Source of the DNA: Varroa destructor
Lineage: Eukaryota > Arthropoda > Arachnida > Mesostigmata > Varroidae
Direction: 5' to 3'
Length of the DNA stretch: 64,000 bases
NCBI RefSeq assembly: GCF_002443255.2
Contig: NW_019211454.1
Coordinates: forward strand, 18,691,037 to 18,755,036
In this document: positions 36,200 to 49,400 of the stretch, in pieces
Layout of the letters: each line of letters opens with the position of its first letter
Numbering within the stretch: the stretch's first letter is position 1
Translations under genes and position numbers: made by a program
The notes under the pieces: generated by a model
What the model was told of the DNA's origin: nothing
What the model saw: only the letters and a program-made list of their open reading frames with translations
Databases searched by the model: none

Positions 36200-36655
36200 T
36201 CACAGTTTTGGATCGTAAGTGCCTGCTGGTGTTTTCGTGTAGTATTTAAACATCTCCGATTTTGGACGTCGCGGAAGCGACGCGGCACCGTCCTGGCCAG
36301 GATTGTGTCTGTCGTTTTGCCTATATTGTTGCGTCAGGCCGTCACTGGTGGCCGACCTAGCATTATGATTTTGTTCAGCATTACAGTCCGCGGACTGCCT
36401 ATTGTCAACGCAATCCGTATGTAGAAGCTGCCCACCGGTGGTGACATTGGTAGGAGTTGCTTCACCCTTATTTGAAATGGCGCCGCGATGCTTCCACTGA
36501 TAGAGTAACCCTATACTTCCAAGAACAATACTGGTGTATAATATCATCCATGCCGTCGAGTAAAGATTTATTTTTAGGCTCTTGTCAAGCTTGTCAATGG
36601 AAAACCCCACTAGCGAGTAGCATTTCACAGCTAACTGTGAAAGGTCCTTACTCAT
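36200..36655 (-). CDS. Candidate 151-aa single-pass membrane protein, family not recognised
   Basis: The frame begins in a strong start context (GCACCATGA, A at -3) and runs 151 codons to TGA. Residues 1-29 are amphipathic (start MSKDLSQLAVKCYSLVGF), residues about 30-52 form one hydrophobic segment (AWMILYTSIVLGSIGLLYQW) followed by KHRG, and the rest is hydrophilic and Asn/Gln/Asp-rich, ending YYTKTPAGTYDPKL. No intron donor is needed. AATAAA occurs on the same strand at 35897-35892, about 300 bases past the stop. A frame of this length is borderline against chance in 64 kb, so the case rests on the coherent topology, start context and poly(A) motif. The layout resembles a miniature of the 1284-aa protein, but I see no sequence similarity. 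Confidence 0.45.
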   Translation of the reverse strand: MSKDLSQLAVKCYSLVGFSIDKLDKSLKINLYSTAWMILYTSIVLGSIGLLYQWKHRGAISNKGEATPTNVTTGGQLLHTDCVDNRQSADCNAEQNHNARSATSDGLTQQYRQNDRHNPGQDGAASLPRRPKSEMFKYYTKTPAGTYDPKL

Positions 36656-37070
36656 GGTGCTTTAAAGAAAGACGCCGCGTTATACTGACAATGCACAGCT
36701 CGCTGTCTTACACGGAAAAGCTTTGGCCACGACAAGACTTCTCCCACAGAGTCCTCCCCAACGCACTATTTCTGGATGCACTCCGCCCTAATCTGTACGT
36801 TCACACGTCCACCATGGTACGCATCGATATTCTACTCAGGAATCCAAACTGCATCGATCTTCGAATTTCGATTGACTTTTAAAACGCACAAACATGAAAT
36901 AAAGTCACAAAGAGTGTCTATTGTTGGCTCTTCTCAGCGATACGGTCTTATTCACATGACATCTTCGAGTCTCCCTTGCATCCCTACTTTTGCTGCTGCG
37001 TCTGTCAGTAAACTACGCACTTGACGCTGTTGACAAATGCTATCTGAATCACTGTTATACACAAACAAAT

Positions 37071-37089
37071 ACACACACACACACACACA
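37071..37089. repeat. (AC)n microsatellite
   Basis: Perfect AC dinucleotides, about 9.5 units. Confidence 0.9.
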
Positions 37090-37553
37090 GCACATATTCC
37101 TGCTAAGATAGGTAAACGTTACGTTACGTTCCGTTCACGTGCAGGCACTAGGCAGCTCTTTATCGGTCTCAATCGCAGAACTACAGCGCTTCTTTGCGCA
37201 GTATGTTCCTCGAGCCATCTCCAAACGGCTAATCGATTGAATCTGACATCTCACAACTGTCTCACACAGGTAGAGTGCACCGTTATAGTAGGGGAGAAAT
37301 TGCTGGGTTTTTTTCTTAAGAAAATTTAGCACTCCCTATGCTATACATATATCATGCTTCCTTTTTGTAAATCTGCTAGAATTTTTGCCTGTGGCGCATG
37401 TTCGGTACGAGCGCTGTGAGGGATAGCGAAGTGTCAATTATTAATCTAACTACGAGTGATGACACGCGTTAGACTGCTACGATTAGCAGGTTCAAACGAA
37501 AGTTTTCATTGATTCGGGAGAGGTTGTAAGAAAACGAAATCTGAATACTGAAT

Positions 37554-37575
37554 TGCTGCTGCTGCTGCTGCTGCT
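37554..37575. repeat. (TGC)7 trinucleotide microsatellite
   Basis: Seven TGC units. No supported coding frame covers them. Confidence 0.9.
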
Positions 37576-40500
37576 TAGCGGAAACCAAGGTACCGATCAA
37601 TTGTTACGATCGAATTAGACGAGCTCAAAAGAAATTGTGGCAATTATATTAGCTTTTACCTGGTTGGCTGTTCGAGTGAGTAAGGCGGCCAGTCAGTAAA
37701 TGGGATCACTTGAGATTAAGGGTATTAAAGTAAGAAAGACTAATCAGCTTTACGTTCAATACACGCCACTTCTTATTCCAGAAACAAGAATCGAAATCAG
37801 CTATGCGCATGAATATATGTCTCTGGTTGAGTCAATAGGAATAGGCATTTTTTTTTTATCATCACATGTGTTGTAAATTTATCCGGGCCGGATAACTTAG
37901 AATTAGCAATAACAGTAATAATAATGGTCCTAATCAAAAAATCGAAAACTCAAACTAAAAAAAAATAGTATTTCCTGCTGTTCCTGTTTATATGAAACAG
38001 CAGCAAATTTCTTGTAAATTCGATTCCTAATTTACCTAAAAAAAAAAAACTGATCGATTAATGTTTGACAGATTATCAAAAATACAATTGGCAAACTGGT
38101 TTTAAAATAATTGACTGTGCATCCAGCTGTTTTCTAATAATGGCAAGCGCAAATTTTAATAATATTTACATTGCGTTTCTGATGACGTCATTTCTAAAAA
38201 TATACGTCAGACTTATAGAAAACTGAGAACAACTTTTTACCATAAACAGATATTTATGTAAGAACCCTTTGTTTAAACCAAAACTTCTCTAGCTTTTTTT
38301 TTAAATTTTTGCATACATTTTTGCTTAATATTACTCTTCAGGGTAACAACACAGGAAATTTCTAGTTTTAATTTTCATCGTGGGTTGATACATAAATTAG
38401 CTAGAGAATGCCGCTCAGAGGCTTCCCTATTTTTCAAAACAATATATCGTAATCTGTAGCAATCACAATGCCCATCATAATCTCCATAACAGGTAAAACA
38501 CATACACTACACACTTATTAACTGGTGATAAAATCTTACTAGAACACAGTTCTTTTCATATATGTATCTTAAGGTAACTTGCTTATTAAGTAAACCACCT
38601 AGCTAAAAGGATGTCACTTAGCTAAATTTACGGAGTTACCTACCAGCAGACCTAGCGTTTCATGCAGAACAAAGTCAATACCTATGGAGCACCGTAGCGC
38701 GACTTCAACTTGAACCGTTTCCATGCGTACGGAATATTGATCAATAATTGAATATGTATTACCAATCTCACCATGTCTGGAAGAAATTCGCATTGTCTAC
38801 GGATATGAGCTTCGTGTTATTAGTACGCAGTCGCTTACCTGAAAAATTGAAAATTAGATTTAACAAAAACGGAATTAGACGTAATATCTTAACGATATCT
38901 TCGAAAAACTTCCTCTGTCGAGCGATACTTTGTAAACAAAACAGAAATACAAAACGAGGTACTTTATTTAGATCGATTTAGGTTAGTTTCTCTTATTTTT
39001 AATTTTATTTCGTATATTCTTTACGTGATAATTTTGAAGCTTGAGTATAACCGTGATACTTAGCTGGGCTTTTCATATATCAACTGATTCGTACCAGTTT
39101 TATAACTGTTTGAGGTTTCGTCCTTTAAGCAAGAAAAAGTAGGTAGAGATACTGAGCTGAGAGTTAGGCACTATGCTTTACTTGTGACCTCAGTTAGCCG
39201 CTGTATTAATCAAAAACTTGCCAAATTCTACTAAGAACCTTTCCCTTTGAACAACTTTGCTTACAGTGGGCACTGTCTTGTGGTGCTAGAGGTATTGATA
39301 ACCGCAAATTCGTATTGTTAGAGAAACGGTGATTCGGTTTGAGTTTGAACGTGCACACGATGCAAAAGTGGTCTCTATCATCCTCCTAATGGCCACAAAT
39401 CTAATATTAACATAATAATAACAATTAATAGAAATAATAATAATAACAAATATTCTAAGTATTTAAACTTATTTGATTGAAAAAAACAAAACCCAAATCC
39501 ACGTCGTATTTGGATCTGTTATGTTCAAATTTTTTTCTATCCAAGTTCTGTTGATGGCAGCGCGCGTTTTATGGTCTCCGGAAACTAATCAGCAATCGAA
39601 CTTTTTTTCTATAAACTATTCGTCTATAAAACTACGCGATTAAATATAATACAGAACTGGAAAAATTAAATTTCTATTTTTGTTAACTTACTTTCCCTTC
39701 GTGCCGTCATTACTTTCAGCAGGTCACAATACCCATAAAGCAAATCATGCAAAAGCATTTCGAAGAAGGAACAATATTCTCGACAACTATCCTCATTTTT
39801 CGATTCTCGCTTGTATTCAGTTCTATAAACATGTTATTTTTCTTTTTCCAGGAAGATAAATATGTCGCGACGAAACAAATCGTGCCTTCAGCGAGAAATC
39901 ACCATTATCCTATTTGCAGGACATCTAAGGCCATCATACAACTGCGACTCACCCAACACCCAGAACATCGTTCCAAACCTCCTCACGCGAGGTTATCTGG
40001 AGAATGCATATTTATATAATGCATCCCCATTACCTCACCTTTTATTTAGGATGGGTCGCCACGGTCGGTCGGAAGAATACAACAAGTAATTTGGATGCTT
40101 TTGGTCATTTAATATTTACTTGCTTTGTATTATACAGTGGATGAGAAAAACCTATGAGAAAAAACATATGAAATCATTTCTAGAGAGCCATTCTCGTCGG
40201 AACTATCGCAAAAGCATCTTGTGCTGACAGGTCGCGGACATGATCATGTTTCGCTAATACCCGTGGTAAGCAGCAGCTGTGCGTAGCTTGCTAGTTTCTT
40301 TATACTTCGCAACTTCGGTTCTGCCTCTCATCAACTAATGAATACAGTCCAAATTCTGTCAAGCACGCTTCCATACTAAAGACGGACTTCAGGATAGCTA
40401 TATCAGTGGTACAGTCGTTTCAAAGGGACGAAGAAGGCCTTGCTATTAATGCAACTAAACACAAACCCAATTTGTTACAAACAGGCGCTAAACAACAGTG

Positions 40501-40887
40501 CCACATCCTCTTCGACTATTAGTCGCGAGGTAGGTCTACCTGACGAAGCTTTCCTTCGCAACTTTTAAATCTGACATCATATGGAAATGAAAAGCCGTAA
40601 TAAGCCGACAATCAGCCAGGCGTCCAGAAACAACGAAAGGACTGCGTATCCATCCGTGTTAATATGTTTTTCCGTGTATCACCGAAAGTTGGGCGACAAC
40701 AGCCTTTCAACTGCATCGAACGGTGCTTGCAATGTAACTGCTAGTCGGACCGCCGCATCGCGCATTTCATGCGCAATACGAAGGTCTCCGGCGCAACGCC
40801 GCTTAAGTCGTGCAGATCGCCAACGAGACAATTCCAGGCGTCCGAAATGCTGATGTGCACGAGATAAAGCAGAGGCGTTTCTTGCAG

Positions 40888-41048
40888 GAACTAGTAGCAT
40901 GCTACGGCACGTGGAGTGTACTGTTTATGGTTATAGTACAAATTCGCCGAAGGCCGTGGTTTTCACTCACGGCCTAGAGATCGTTTTTGATAGTTTTCGT
41001 CCCACGAATGTCACGATGCCAGAAACATATAAGAAAATCCGCCAATAA
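40888..41048 (+). CDS. Candidate terminal exon, product unknown
   Basis: A strong acceptor (GCGTTTCTTGCAG) precedes 40888. Phase 2 entry gives TSSMLRHVECTVYGYSTN, then SPKAVVFTHGLEIVFDSF, and ends PETYKKIRQ at TAA (41046-41048). An ATG at 40899 could also begin a 49-residue protein. The frame has a coding-like purine-any-pyrimidine rhythm and no competing strong frame on the minus strand. Upstream the same frame is closed by TGA at 40851-40853. Two perfect hairpins overlap the exon (see repeats). No family recognised. Confidence 0.3.
40951..40975. repeat. Perfect 8-bp hairpin inside candidate exon
   Basis: AGGCCGTG at 40951-40958 pairs with CACGGCCT at 40968-40975 around a 9-base loop. Confidence 0.8.
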
Positions 41049-41063
41049 TGGGCGGATTTTCTT
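41031..41063. repeat. Perfect 13-bp hairpin with a stop codon in its loop
   Basis: AAGAAAATCCGCC (41031-41043) is perfectly complementary to GGCGGATTTTCTT (41051-41063). The 7-base loop AATAATG contains the TAA that ends the candidate exon. It looks like a bacterial intrinsic terminator but lies in otherwise animal-type DNA. Confidence 0.85.
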
Positions 41064-43060
41064 AATGCGTCGATAAGATAGCGAAAAGATTCAGGGATAA
41101 CTCGAAATAGTCATACCACGTACGTATATATTAGGCACAGCATCACTTAGGTAAAAAGAAATTCGTAACGGGCTGTACAACTCTTACTTTCCATATTCGA
41201 TTTATGTGTTGAGTACAAAAAAGCTTCAGGAGAAGCCTTTTGGTCTTTCAGTTCCAATGACGTAATCCCTCGGTTGCCCCGCTTCTGATGTTCCGAACAC
41301 AAGAAAGCCGAGTACAGGTGAACCATGGGCAGACAGATATGCGAGTGGATGCGTGTTTAAATTTTTGCGGGTAAAGTTACTGTCTCCGGTAGACGGCCAA
41401 GCAACATATGCTAACTTATCAATGGCGTATCCAGTGGATCATTGAAGGAAGACATCAGCTGGCTCATTCCAGTTACAAATCTGCTCACCGTTCAAATGTT
41501 TATTTACATATGAACTTACATTTATTGCATATTTGCTTACAACTAAGTATTTCTCTGGCTAAAAGAATAATGACAACACGATTGGGTTGCCGGTGTCATC
41601 GTGGCAATGATATGCTGGTTAAATATTATTATTACTAATATGGTGACAAAGAAAATTACCAAAATACAATAATCGAAGGTTAGTTATAAGCCAGGACAAC
41701 AAAAATGTACTTAAGCATCGCACGAAACCTTCCAAAAGTGTCGTTCTTGGGAGACGCCAGCCAGGAATCGTTAAAGTTTGGCGTCCGATGTTGCTTGTCC
41801 GATGAAGCATTGCTTGGAACAGTTGGTTTTTTCCAGCACAAAACATCTGGACCGCCATCGCGCAATCACACTACCACTGTACATAACGGTGACAGTCTGT
41901 ATGGTATGAGTTAATGAACGACAAGCAGTCATGCGGTGCTTTTCAGGCAAATAACTATAACAGATAACTATTTTTTGCTACAACTTTTACACAGCTTGGC
42001 AAATCTTCGGGGAACTGAGTAAACCTAATTATACCTAAACTGAACACTACAATCTCGTTTTTGTTCGAATGTAGAAATCTTCTTTACAATGATTGATGAA
42101 CCTGAATGGTTCATGGAATGGCAAAAAATGCAGTCTACGCACGCATTCTTTGACTTAGGTTAATTTTGCAGAGTTAGACACAAAAGCCCAGAAGTATGCT
42201 AACAGCATCGTATAAATAGCTTGCACTTATCAGCTGTGTTTTATATGTTACACATCTTAAATAAACGTGAACGGTTGATGAACTAAAAAAATCAGCTGTC
42301 CATAAGGAGCTAAGGGCAAGAAAGGACTTTTTATACCTAGGCGTTTCGAGGGCTCGACCTATTCATTATTGAAATGCGTCTAAAGGCAATTTCTCGGTTT
42401 CATGACTCGTGAGGTATACGGCGAGTGTGTTTCTAGACGAATGTGTTTCAAGGCTTATGCGTACATTTGCATGGGCTAGTGGCCTTATGTGATATGGCGG
42501 CCAATTAAAAGATTGACTGTACTTTATCTATGAATTAATCTTAGTATAACAAGCCTTATAAACAGAATATTTCCTTTTGAAAACTGAAGTAACACAACAT
42601 CTGGATATTTCATCTCAACCCGTGTCAATATTGAGATACAGAAACGACCAGAAACAAGTCTGTAAGGAATGGCATACGTTCCGTATGTAGTTGTATGTGC
42701 ATATATCTCAGAATTCCTATTGAAATCGAATTGTTTTTTTGGTGCCCTCTCATCGTTTAAGATGTTTATCAAGATGGGTCACCATGAGGACACTTGTTTA
42801 GAACGACATATTTGGATATATGACAGTGTGATATACGTATGCGTTGCAGGCCGCAACAAAATCATTATCTTATCGAATACCCTATCGCTATTTACTTTAC
42901 GGTAAAAATCAACTGAATCAACTGTTTATTCAATCGACAGCTTGTGACAAGTCAGTTGTTCCACAGTCGAGAGTCACAGAAGTAACAACACCATATATTA
43001 ATAGTCACGTGGAAAACACACGGACTGCTTTTGTGGGTTTTAAGCTTTCTATCCGAGTGC

Positions 43061-43083
43061 ATATATATATGTGTATATATATA
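43061..43083. repeat. TA/TG microsatellite
   Basis: Two TA tracts joined by GTG. Confidence 0.8.
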
Positions 43084-43380
43084 GCCTTAACCAACAAATA
43101 TATACCTAACATCAGACAGTACGTTAGACGTAAATTCGTAAAGATTAAGCGCATTTTTTAGCACCTTTAGGTTTTTAGAGCCTTTCCTTTAAGTTTTTTT
43201 TTTTTTATTTAAGCCAAGAATGTAAGTCTGCAGTACTTTTTCCTTTTGCGACGCGTTAAATATACGAGAAATACTACGTATTCTTCGACTAGACAGCACG
43301 AACCTGTACCACCTGTACTCACTTAAGTGTCAAATTTGGGCCATATTAGATGCCACTAAACCTGCTACTACACTGCTGCC

Positions 43381-43410
43381 ACTAGGTCATCACTAGGTCA
43401 TCACTAGGTC
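43381..43410. repeat. 11-bp tandem repeat, about 2.7 copies
   Basis: Unit ACTAGGTCATC, two full perfect copies and eight bases of a third. Confidence 0.9.
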
Positions 43411-46400
43411 CAATGAGCCTACGCTTATAAATCCTACTTCACCTACGATACAAACTAAGAAGCTCTGTGTTAATTTAAAGAAAGAGTTCTTAAAAATGTC
43501 TCGTAATTTGTTTAGCCTGTTAGTTAAGGCCATAATCACACCGAATTGCCGTTCCTACTAATACTTTAATTAAAGATGTTCCTATCGGTACACGAAAAAA
43601 ACATGTAATTTAATAAAATTTAAAAATGTAATCATTCTTGGTAAGTGAACACGAACACTTTACCAAAATGAACAATTTGGTAAACGTAGATAATAAATCA
43701 TTAGTACGGTTTTATTTAAAAAATTAGATATTTAGTTATTATTTAAGCAAATAAATCAGCTGCAATTACGTTATTTCGTATTTAGAAAAAAGATCTAGTT
43801 AGTAAACACGCATACACATGGATAGCTATGTGTATCCATTCCGGAGTTACTAGATTTTCCTAAGGGATTTCATCCTACGCTTCATTTCGAATCAATGTGC
43901 TACTCCACAATTCGAGCGCGCAGCCGTTGTCACTGCACAATTCCTAGGCGTCTAATAAAATTACATATTTATAAAGCAGTAATGGTAACTAACTATTAGT
44001 AGGCCTCGCCGAGTGGGCACCAGCTAGAGGCTGTCTGCTTGTCCGATAGCGGCCTGTGGCCACGTAAGCAACGTGAGGTACGCAAACCAACGTCGACCTA
44101 TTCCTGAGCGTCAAATGAACAACAGTGAAAAAATTTTCTAGCGAAACCACCCGTTGGTAGGCAGTCATCGCACCCCGGTGGCCGAAACGGAAATTATTAT
44201 TAGCGGTAAACCAGAAACCCATTGGGTTTTATGAATGTAATAATCACGACCTAATCAGCGGCTGTTGAGGTCGACCAAAGCTCTGATTGGAACCGGCTTG
44301 AAATGTCTATTACTTAGCGAGACGCACAGTAAGAACGCCCCAATTGTTACGAGCTTCTTTCAAACGCGTCCCGCTTCGGTCGGTATATGTATATGTTACA
44401 TCCAGTATTGAAGCTTTCAGGCAATTACATTAAACGGATGCCTGCCGGTACCAAACAAAACATATCCACACCCAAACGAGCCTAGACCACGCGTCAATAG
44501 ACTTGTCGGGCTAACACCTCACCCACTGTGTTTTTACGAAGACATGCTGTCGTACGTGGCCCTTTCTTTCCAGCAAGGAATAGTTCTCAAAGATCAAATA
44601 CATCAGTCAACGCTGTCCTTGTTAGTTTGTACAACGGCTCACGCTATTTCGTTAGCGCTGACACTTCAAGAGATAACCTGTTATTTTCTATCCCGCTTAT
44701 GCACGTATACGTTCATGAATAGTTATGTTTTTGTGACAAAAAAAAAAAGGAGATAAAAACACTTATACAAGAACAGTAGCTATTTTCAGTCGGGTGTAGT
44801 GATAAGCTTAATAGCAGAGTATCTTTTGTTTAGCATTAAGTATTGGCATTTTTAAAACCCGTTATAATCTATGTGACAAGAACGAAATGATCGATCCAAA
44901 CGCTTGTCTTGCTTGATTTACCGCGAAAGAACAAATGTTATTAAAATACATTTCTTGTATATTGTTTATTGTATGGTAGCTTGATGGCATGTTATTAATT
45001 AATATCCTGTAATTGTGTTGTTCCTAACTAATAAAGATTCATGCATTCGGTCAAGGCAGGGATGGGTATGCTATGCTCTACCTAGGCGACATGAACTTCT
45101 CAATAACATTTCTGCCCGCCAATTATCAAACTATATTATATCTCTGCTTAATGTAAACCCACGACAATATATACTATAGAATAACTATAATTCTAAACTG
45201 TTAATAAATACCGTCCGAATGCTCGTATGTTTATATTGAGAACCATATTCTAGCTCATGATTCCTCCACGTTTACTAATTCGTATTATAATTCTTCCAAT
45301 AATCTAGTAATATGGCCATTTACGCAGACAGCTGAACAAAGGCCGAGCCATCCATTACGCAGACACCCTACCTCCATATCAACCCAATCATAACTGAACA
45401 AATCGTGGCCATACATTGACAGACGCCTCCGCAGCTACGTCGTCTTTGAACATCGCCAATGGAAGGACCCCGTTGGCCTTGCGTTCGCCATAGAATGCAC
45501 TGTTATATAGAAGCTTAGTACTAGTACAAGCGTATGTATTGTTGGTTCCATATTGAGCCTAACGGCCAATTGCGCGCTGTTACTGGCCGTTGTTACTTCA
45601 TTATTAGCACTTCGTTTGCTCCTTTCCCTCGGTGCCCTCCCTCACCCGTAAACGAAAGTCGACAATAGTGAACCAACGAGGCAACGCCCAAATATGTAAA
45701 AGGCCTTGGCTGTGCGTTGTAATTGTGTTCGCTGTTGCTGTTACTGCTATTGTTGTCGTTGTTGTTGACGCCGCTGCGCCATCTATTATTGTTATTGCAG
45801 CCTAGCCTACCGATGACACGCGTGTCTATTGAACACGGCCGGTAGAGCACCACAAGACGCTGCAGTACCGAATCTAGCAGTGTACGATCTAGCGCCGAAA
45901 CCACACATATCCCTGTATTCTTTATAACTGGCTGTGAGTCATCGTAATAAAACAATAATAGGCAGGCGGTCAAGGGAACGAATAGTACAATATATATGTT
46001 ATATACATGTATTTATTGGTTTCTGCGTGACGTCTCACCTACGAAAGAACGTTGTTGCTAACTCGTATTTTGACTAGCCTTGAAAAATTGCTAGGTATGC
46101 GTACAATAATGTTATATGTAGTTCAATCGCTGAAACTGAAAATCGCTTAGTGTTTCGATACAACCCGCAAATGTGCCGTAAGCCCATAGACAGTGATGAA
46201 CTAAAAAAGCTGATGTCAAATACGACCCTTTGTTAGAGACACTCAACGACGTTTTGTTAGAGACAAATCGGGTACCACTCAACGGTCTGCCCACGTGTAC
46301 GCATTAGATGGCAAGTTAAAAGATGAAGGTTCTAGCCTTGTTTACCAAGAGCCTTCACCTAATTATAGAAATTCTGTTGACGTCAAGTCTCTACATAGGG

Positions 46401-49400
46401 AATTGAGATGAGAAAGTTGAATATAGATAGCCACGCATAGTAATAGGTAAAGACTGTGCTTCGATGGGTTATTTTCCCCACGTTTGAGTCGTCTTCACGC
46501 ACGGTATTGTGTAAATCTCTAGAAGAATCTATGTACTTCGATACATTTATTGATACTAACAATGTCTTGGATCAAGAGTTGCCGCTTGTAGGTCTGCGGT
46601 CTGCAGACGTCAATGTTCGCCTATTCTATAATACAGTGAAAGAATTAATGGGTTACGCATATAGTGTATTACCAGCTGATACGGCCACAGCTTCCTATGG
46701 GCAAACTTCGAGTCGACTCGGAGGGTTGACGTGGCCCTGCTGATTTACAACGAGGACATGTCAGCTAGATTATCAGCTAAATATTGTTTATTGTTATTAG
46801 ATGGTTTATAATAAAAGTTAAGCATAAACTACAAAGGAGACAAACGGAATGTTATTAAATATCAAACGACAGTTCTTGTGTGAAATCTATGATGAGTATA
46901 CGCTTAGTCCATAGGCACCGTTGGTACACGCGTGAACGCCTCCGCCATTGAAGTCGTTCTAGTTCTAGTTAATTGTATCTATTGTGCTGCAGTGGCATCA
47001 CAATGGCAGTTCATATATAATCATGCTAAATATGAAATGCTAGTACAAAAGCAGACCTGCTTGTGCTATTGATGTTATGGAGCGTTTGTTAGTAACGAGG
47101 CGTCATGGAACTGTAAACTTGAGCAGTACTAATTACTGCGATAGTTCCAACGCGAGTACGTTGTTCGGGTACCAAGAATCAATACAGAAAAAGGTACCTG
47201 TTCAGCAGTGAAATAAGGTAAGTCATTTGCCCAGGGTTTTTTCCATATCACATCTGCTAACGAGTATCAGTAACGCCATCGCCAAGAGCACCTTGGGATC
47301 TTCATCGGCATGAATTTCGTCGTCATTAGAGGTGGTGATATGACGGTGTATTGTATTATCAGCTTGTAAAAGTAACTGGGGACAGACACAGAGATTTCAT
47401 TAAATATAGATAAGCGAGCACACGTCATCAAACTTGACTAAGTCAACTAAAAATTTACTAAAAGTTAACTTGAAAAGCACGAATCACGATATCGAATGAA
47501 ACCATTGGCCCGTTAAAATGTTAATTTCACCGAGAAACTGGTGATGGAAACTGTTGAACAAGTGAGTAGGGTGTGTTTCAGACGTACGGTTATTGTAAAC
47601 GGAAGTCCAGTAAGCAGCTGTACCAAACAAACGAATCGGGCAAACGAGATAAAGTATAAGCCGGCAGCGAGAAAATCAAGTAGTTCAATGAGTTTCTAAT
47701 ACAAAGCCGTCGTTCCTAGCACTTGCTCTACGGGTTTAGCTAAACCGTTTCAGATCTCTAAAACCGCATGCTATAAATACTAATAACATTAAATAAACAT
47801 AAACAGAATTTCAAACGCGTTTCTTCCGATTGACTTTCAACATATTCAAATGACAATCATATATATATCTATATGTGCAGTTAAATGACGTTTACTAATA
47901 ATAACAATGATACCAGAAAATCGAAAAGGCTAACTTCTTTAACCAATCTAGTAGCTATGACACAGTTATCTACTTGAAGTTATATCCAGATTAGCCGATC
48001 AGCCAATCTTCAATTCATTAAGCAATTATGTGCTTTACTCTATGTTTCTGTAGGCGCTGGTCTTCTGTCGTTTTTGTATATATTTATTGTGTATTTGCCA
48101 TGATGCTGTGCTGTATATATTTTAGCTATATATGAAACTCGTCAATAGACTTATTCCTGATGTTTGTTTGTTTGTTACCATTTCGGCTAACTCATCATTT
48201 CGTAAGCTTCACTAGATGGCCATCTTCGGTACCATCCAATTCGTGGACCATAGCGCCAATTGTAATTGATCGTGCTTAGAAGAAAATGGCACCTACAGAA
48301 ATTTAACCTTTATACTTCGTCAATTGAAGTGGCGGCTACGACAGCGATAGCAGAATTTAAGTGCGCCGGAACCAAAACTCTGCCGAACGCTCGTTTATCT
48401 CGAACTAGCGAAGGAACAAAGACATATGGCGAACGGTGTCGGAAGCCCACCGCGGTTTACGAGCGCTTTCGTTGTACTGAATTCTGCGAACGGTATGGTA
48501 TATTACGCTATTCTCATTTAGAGGCTGATGGAGGAACCTCTATAATAATATTTGTCGGAGAGCAGTCGGTTCGAACCCCGGCTGGGCTATAATGAAGGTA
48601 AATAATTATAAGGACTGCACAGTCGCTTTTTAGTTTATGTTCCAGCAGTTACTCTAAACTTTTGCCCATTATCCTTACAGCCCTATTTCATCTACTTTTT
48701 TTTTTAACAATGTATATTCTAGAATACTTTGTTACGAGTGTAGTAAAAACAAATCTCAAGGAATGTCAAGTCTGCGCTAGATAAATCATTCCGAACCCAG
48801 CGCGATTACGGCTTTGAGAATTAAACTAGCAGCCAGTCATTTTCAATACGTTTCTCCTTTAATCCGTTAGAGTCTATTTGAACGATGTAATTCGGCGCTG
48901 TTTATTTCTGTTATTAGGACCCAGCTGTATTACAAATCAACTACTGGGCCATGTTGATGAATTTTTGGTCTCCCCAAATCAATATACTTGAAGGATCTTT
49001 TAGTTTGCCTATAGTTTGAGGCTCTTTAGAAGCTGCATGAAAACTGAAAATAATGTACACCGTCGATTTTACGAAAAAAAAAACAGAAGCTTTCTTGTTT
49101 TGGTAGTGGGAGTGTCTTCTGTGCGCAAAGGTAGGATGATCACTGGTATATCCGAGAACGATTTGCTACAGTGGATTTGTCGCTGTGTTCTAAAAAACTG
49201 GGTTTCCCTCCAGTACAAAAAGGTGGGCCCCCACCACGGCAAATGTGTTCGATTTTGAATGCTTCAAGCTGATACATAATAAACAACGCTTTCTCTACCT
49301 AAGAAATAAAAATGTCTTACCCAAGTACCAGCAGTGCGTCCCGATCAATTAATTTGTCTTCGTTAGAAATTATCAGGTCCGCTGTTGGAGAACCCGCCCA

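Larger units (their letters stand above)
36656..40887. other. Non-coding, AT-rich
   Basis: Microsatellites at 37071 and 37554; the 37850-39700 part is very AT-rich with many homopolymer A and T runs. No supported gene. Confidence 0.5.

Noticed and set aside
45593..45973. 126-codon Asn-rich minus-strand frame
   Set aside because: No ATG start; the Asn run is a TTG microsatellite read in one frame; the length is within chance expectation.
46229..46265. Direct repeat TTTGTTAGAGACA, 24 bases apart
   Set aside because: Only two 13-base copies; probably a minor local duplication.
48560..48600. B-box-like GGTTCGAACCCC suggesting a tRNA or tRNA-derived SINE
   Set aside because: The stem is 7 bp with an 8-base loop rather than the 5-bp/7-base T arm, and I find no A box, D arm, anticodon arm or matching acceptor strand upstream.
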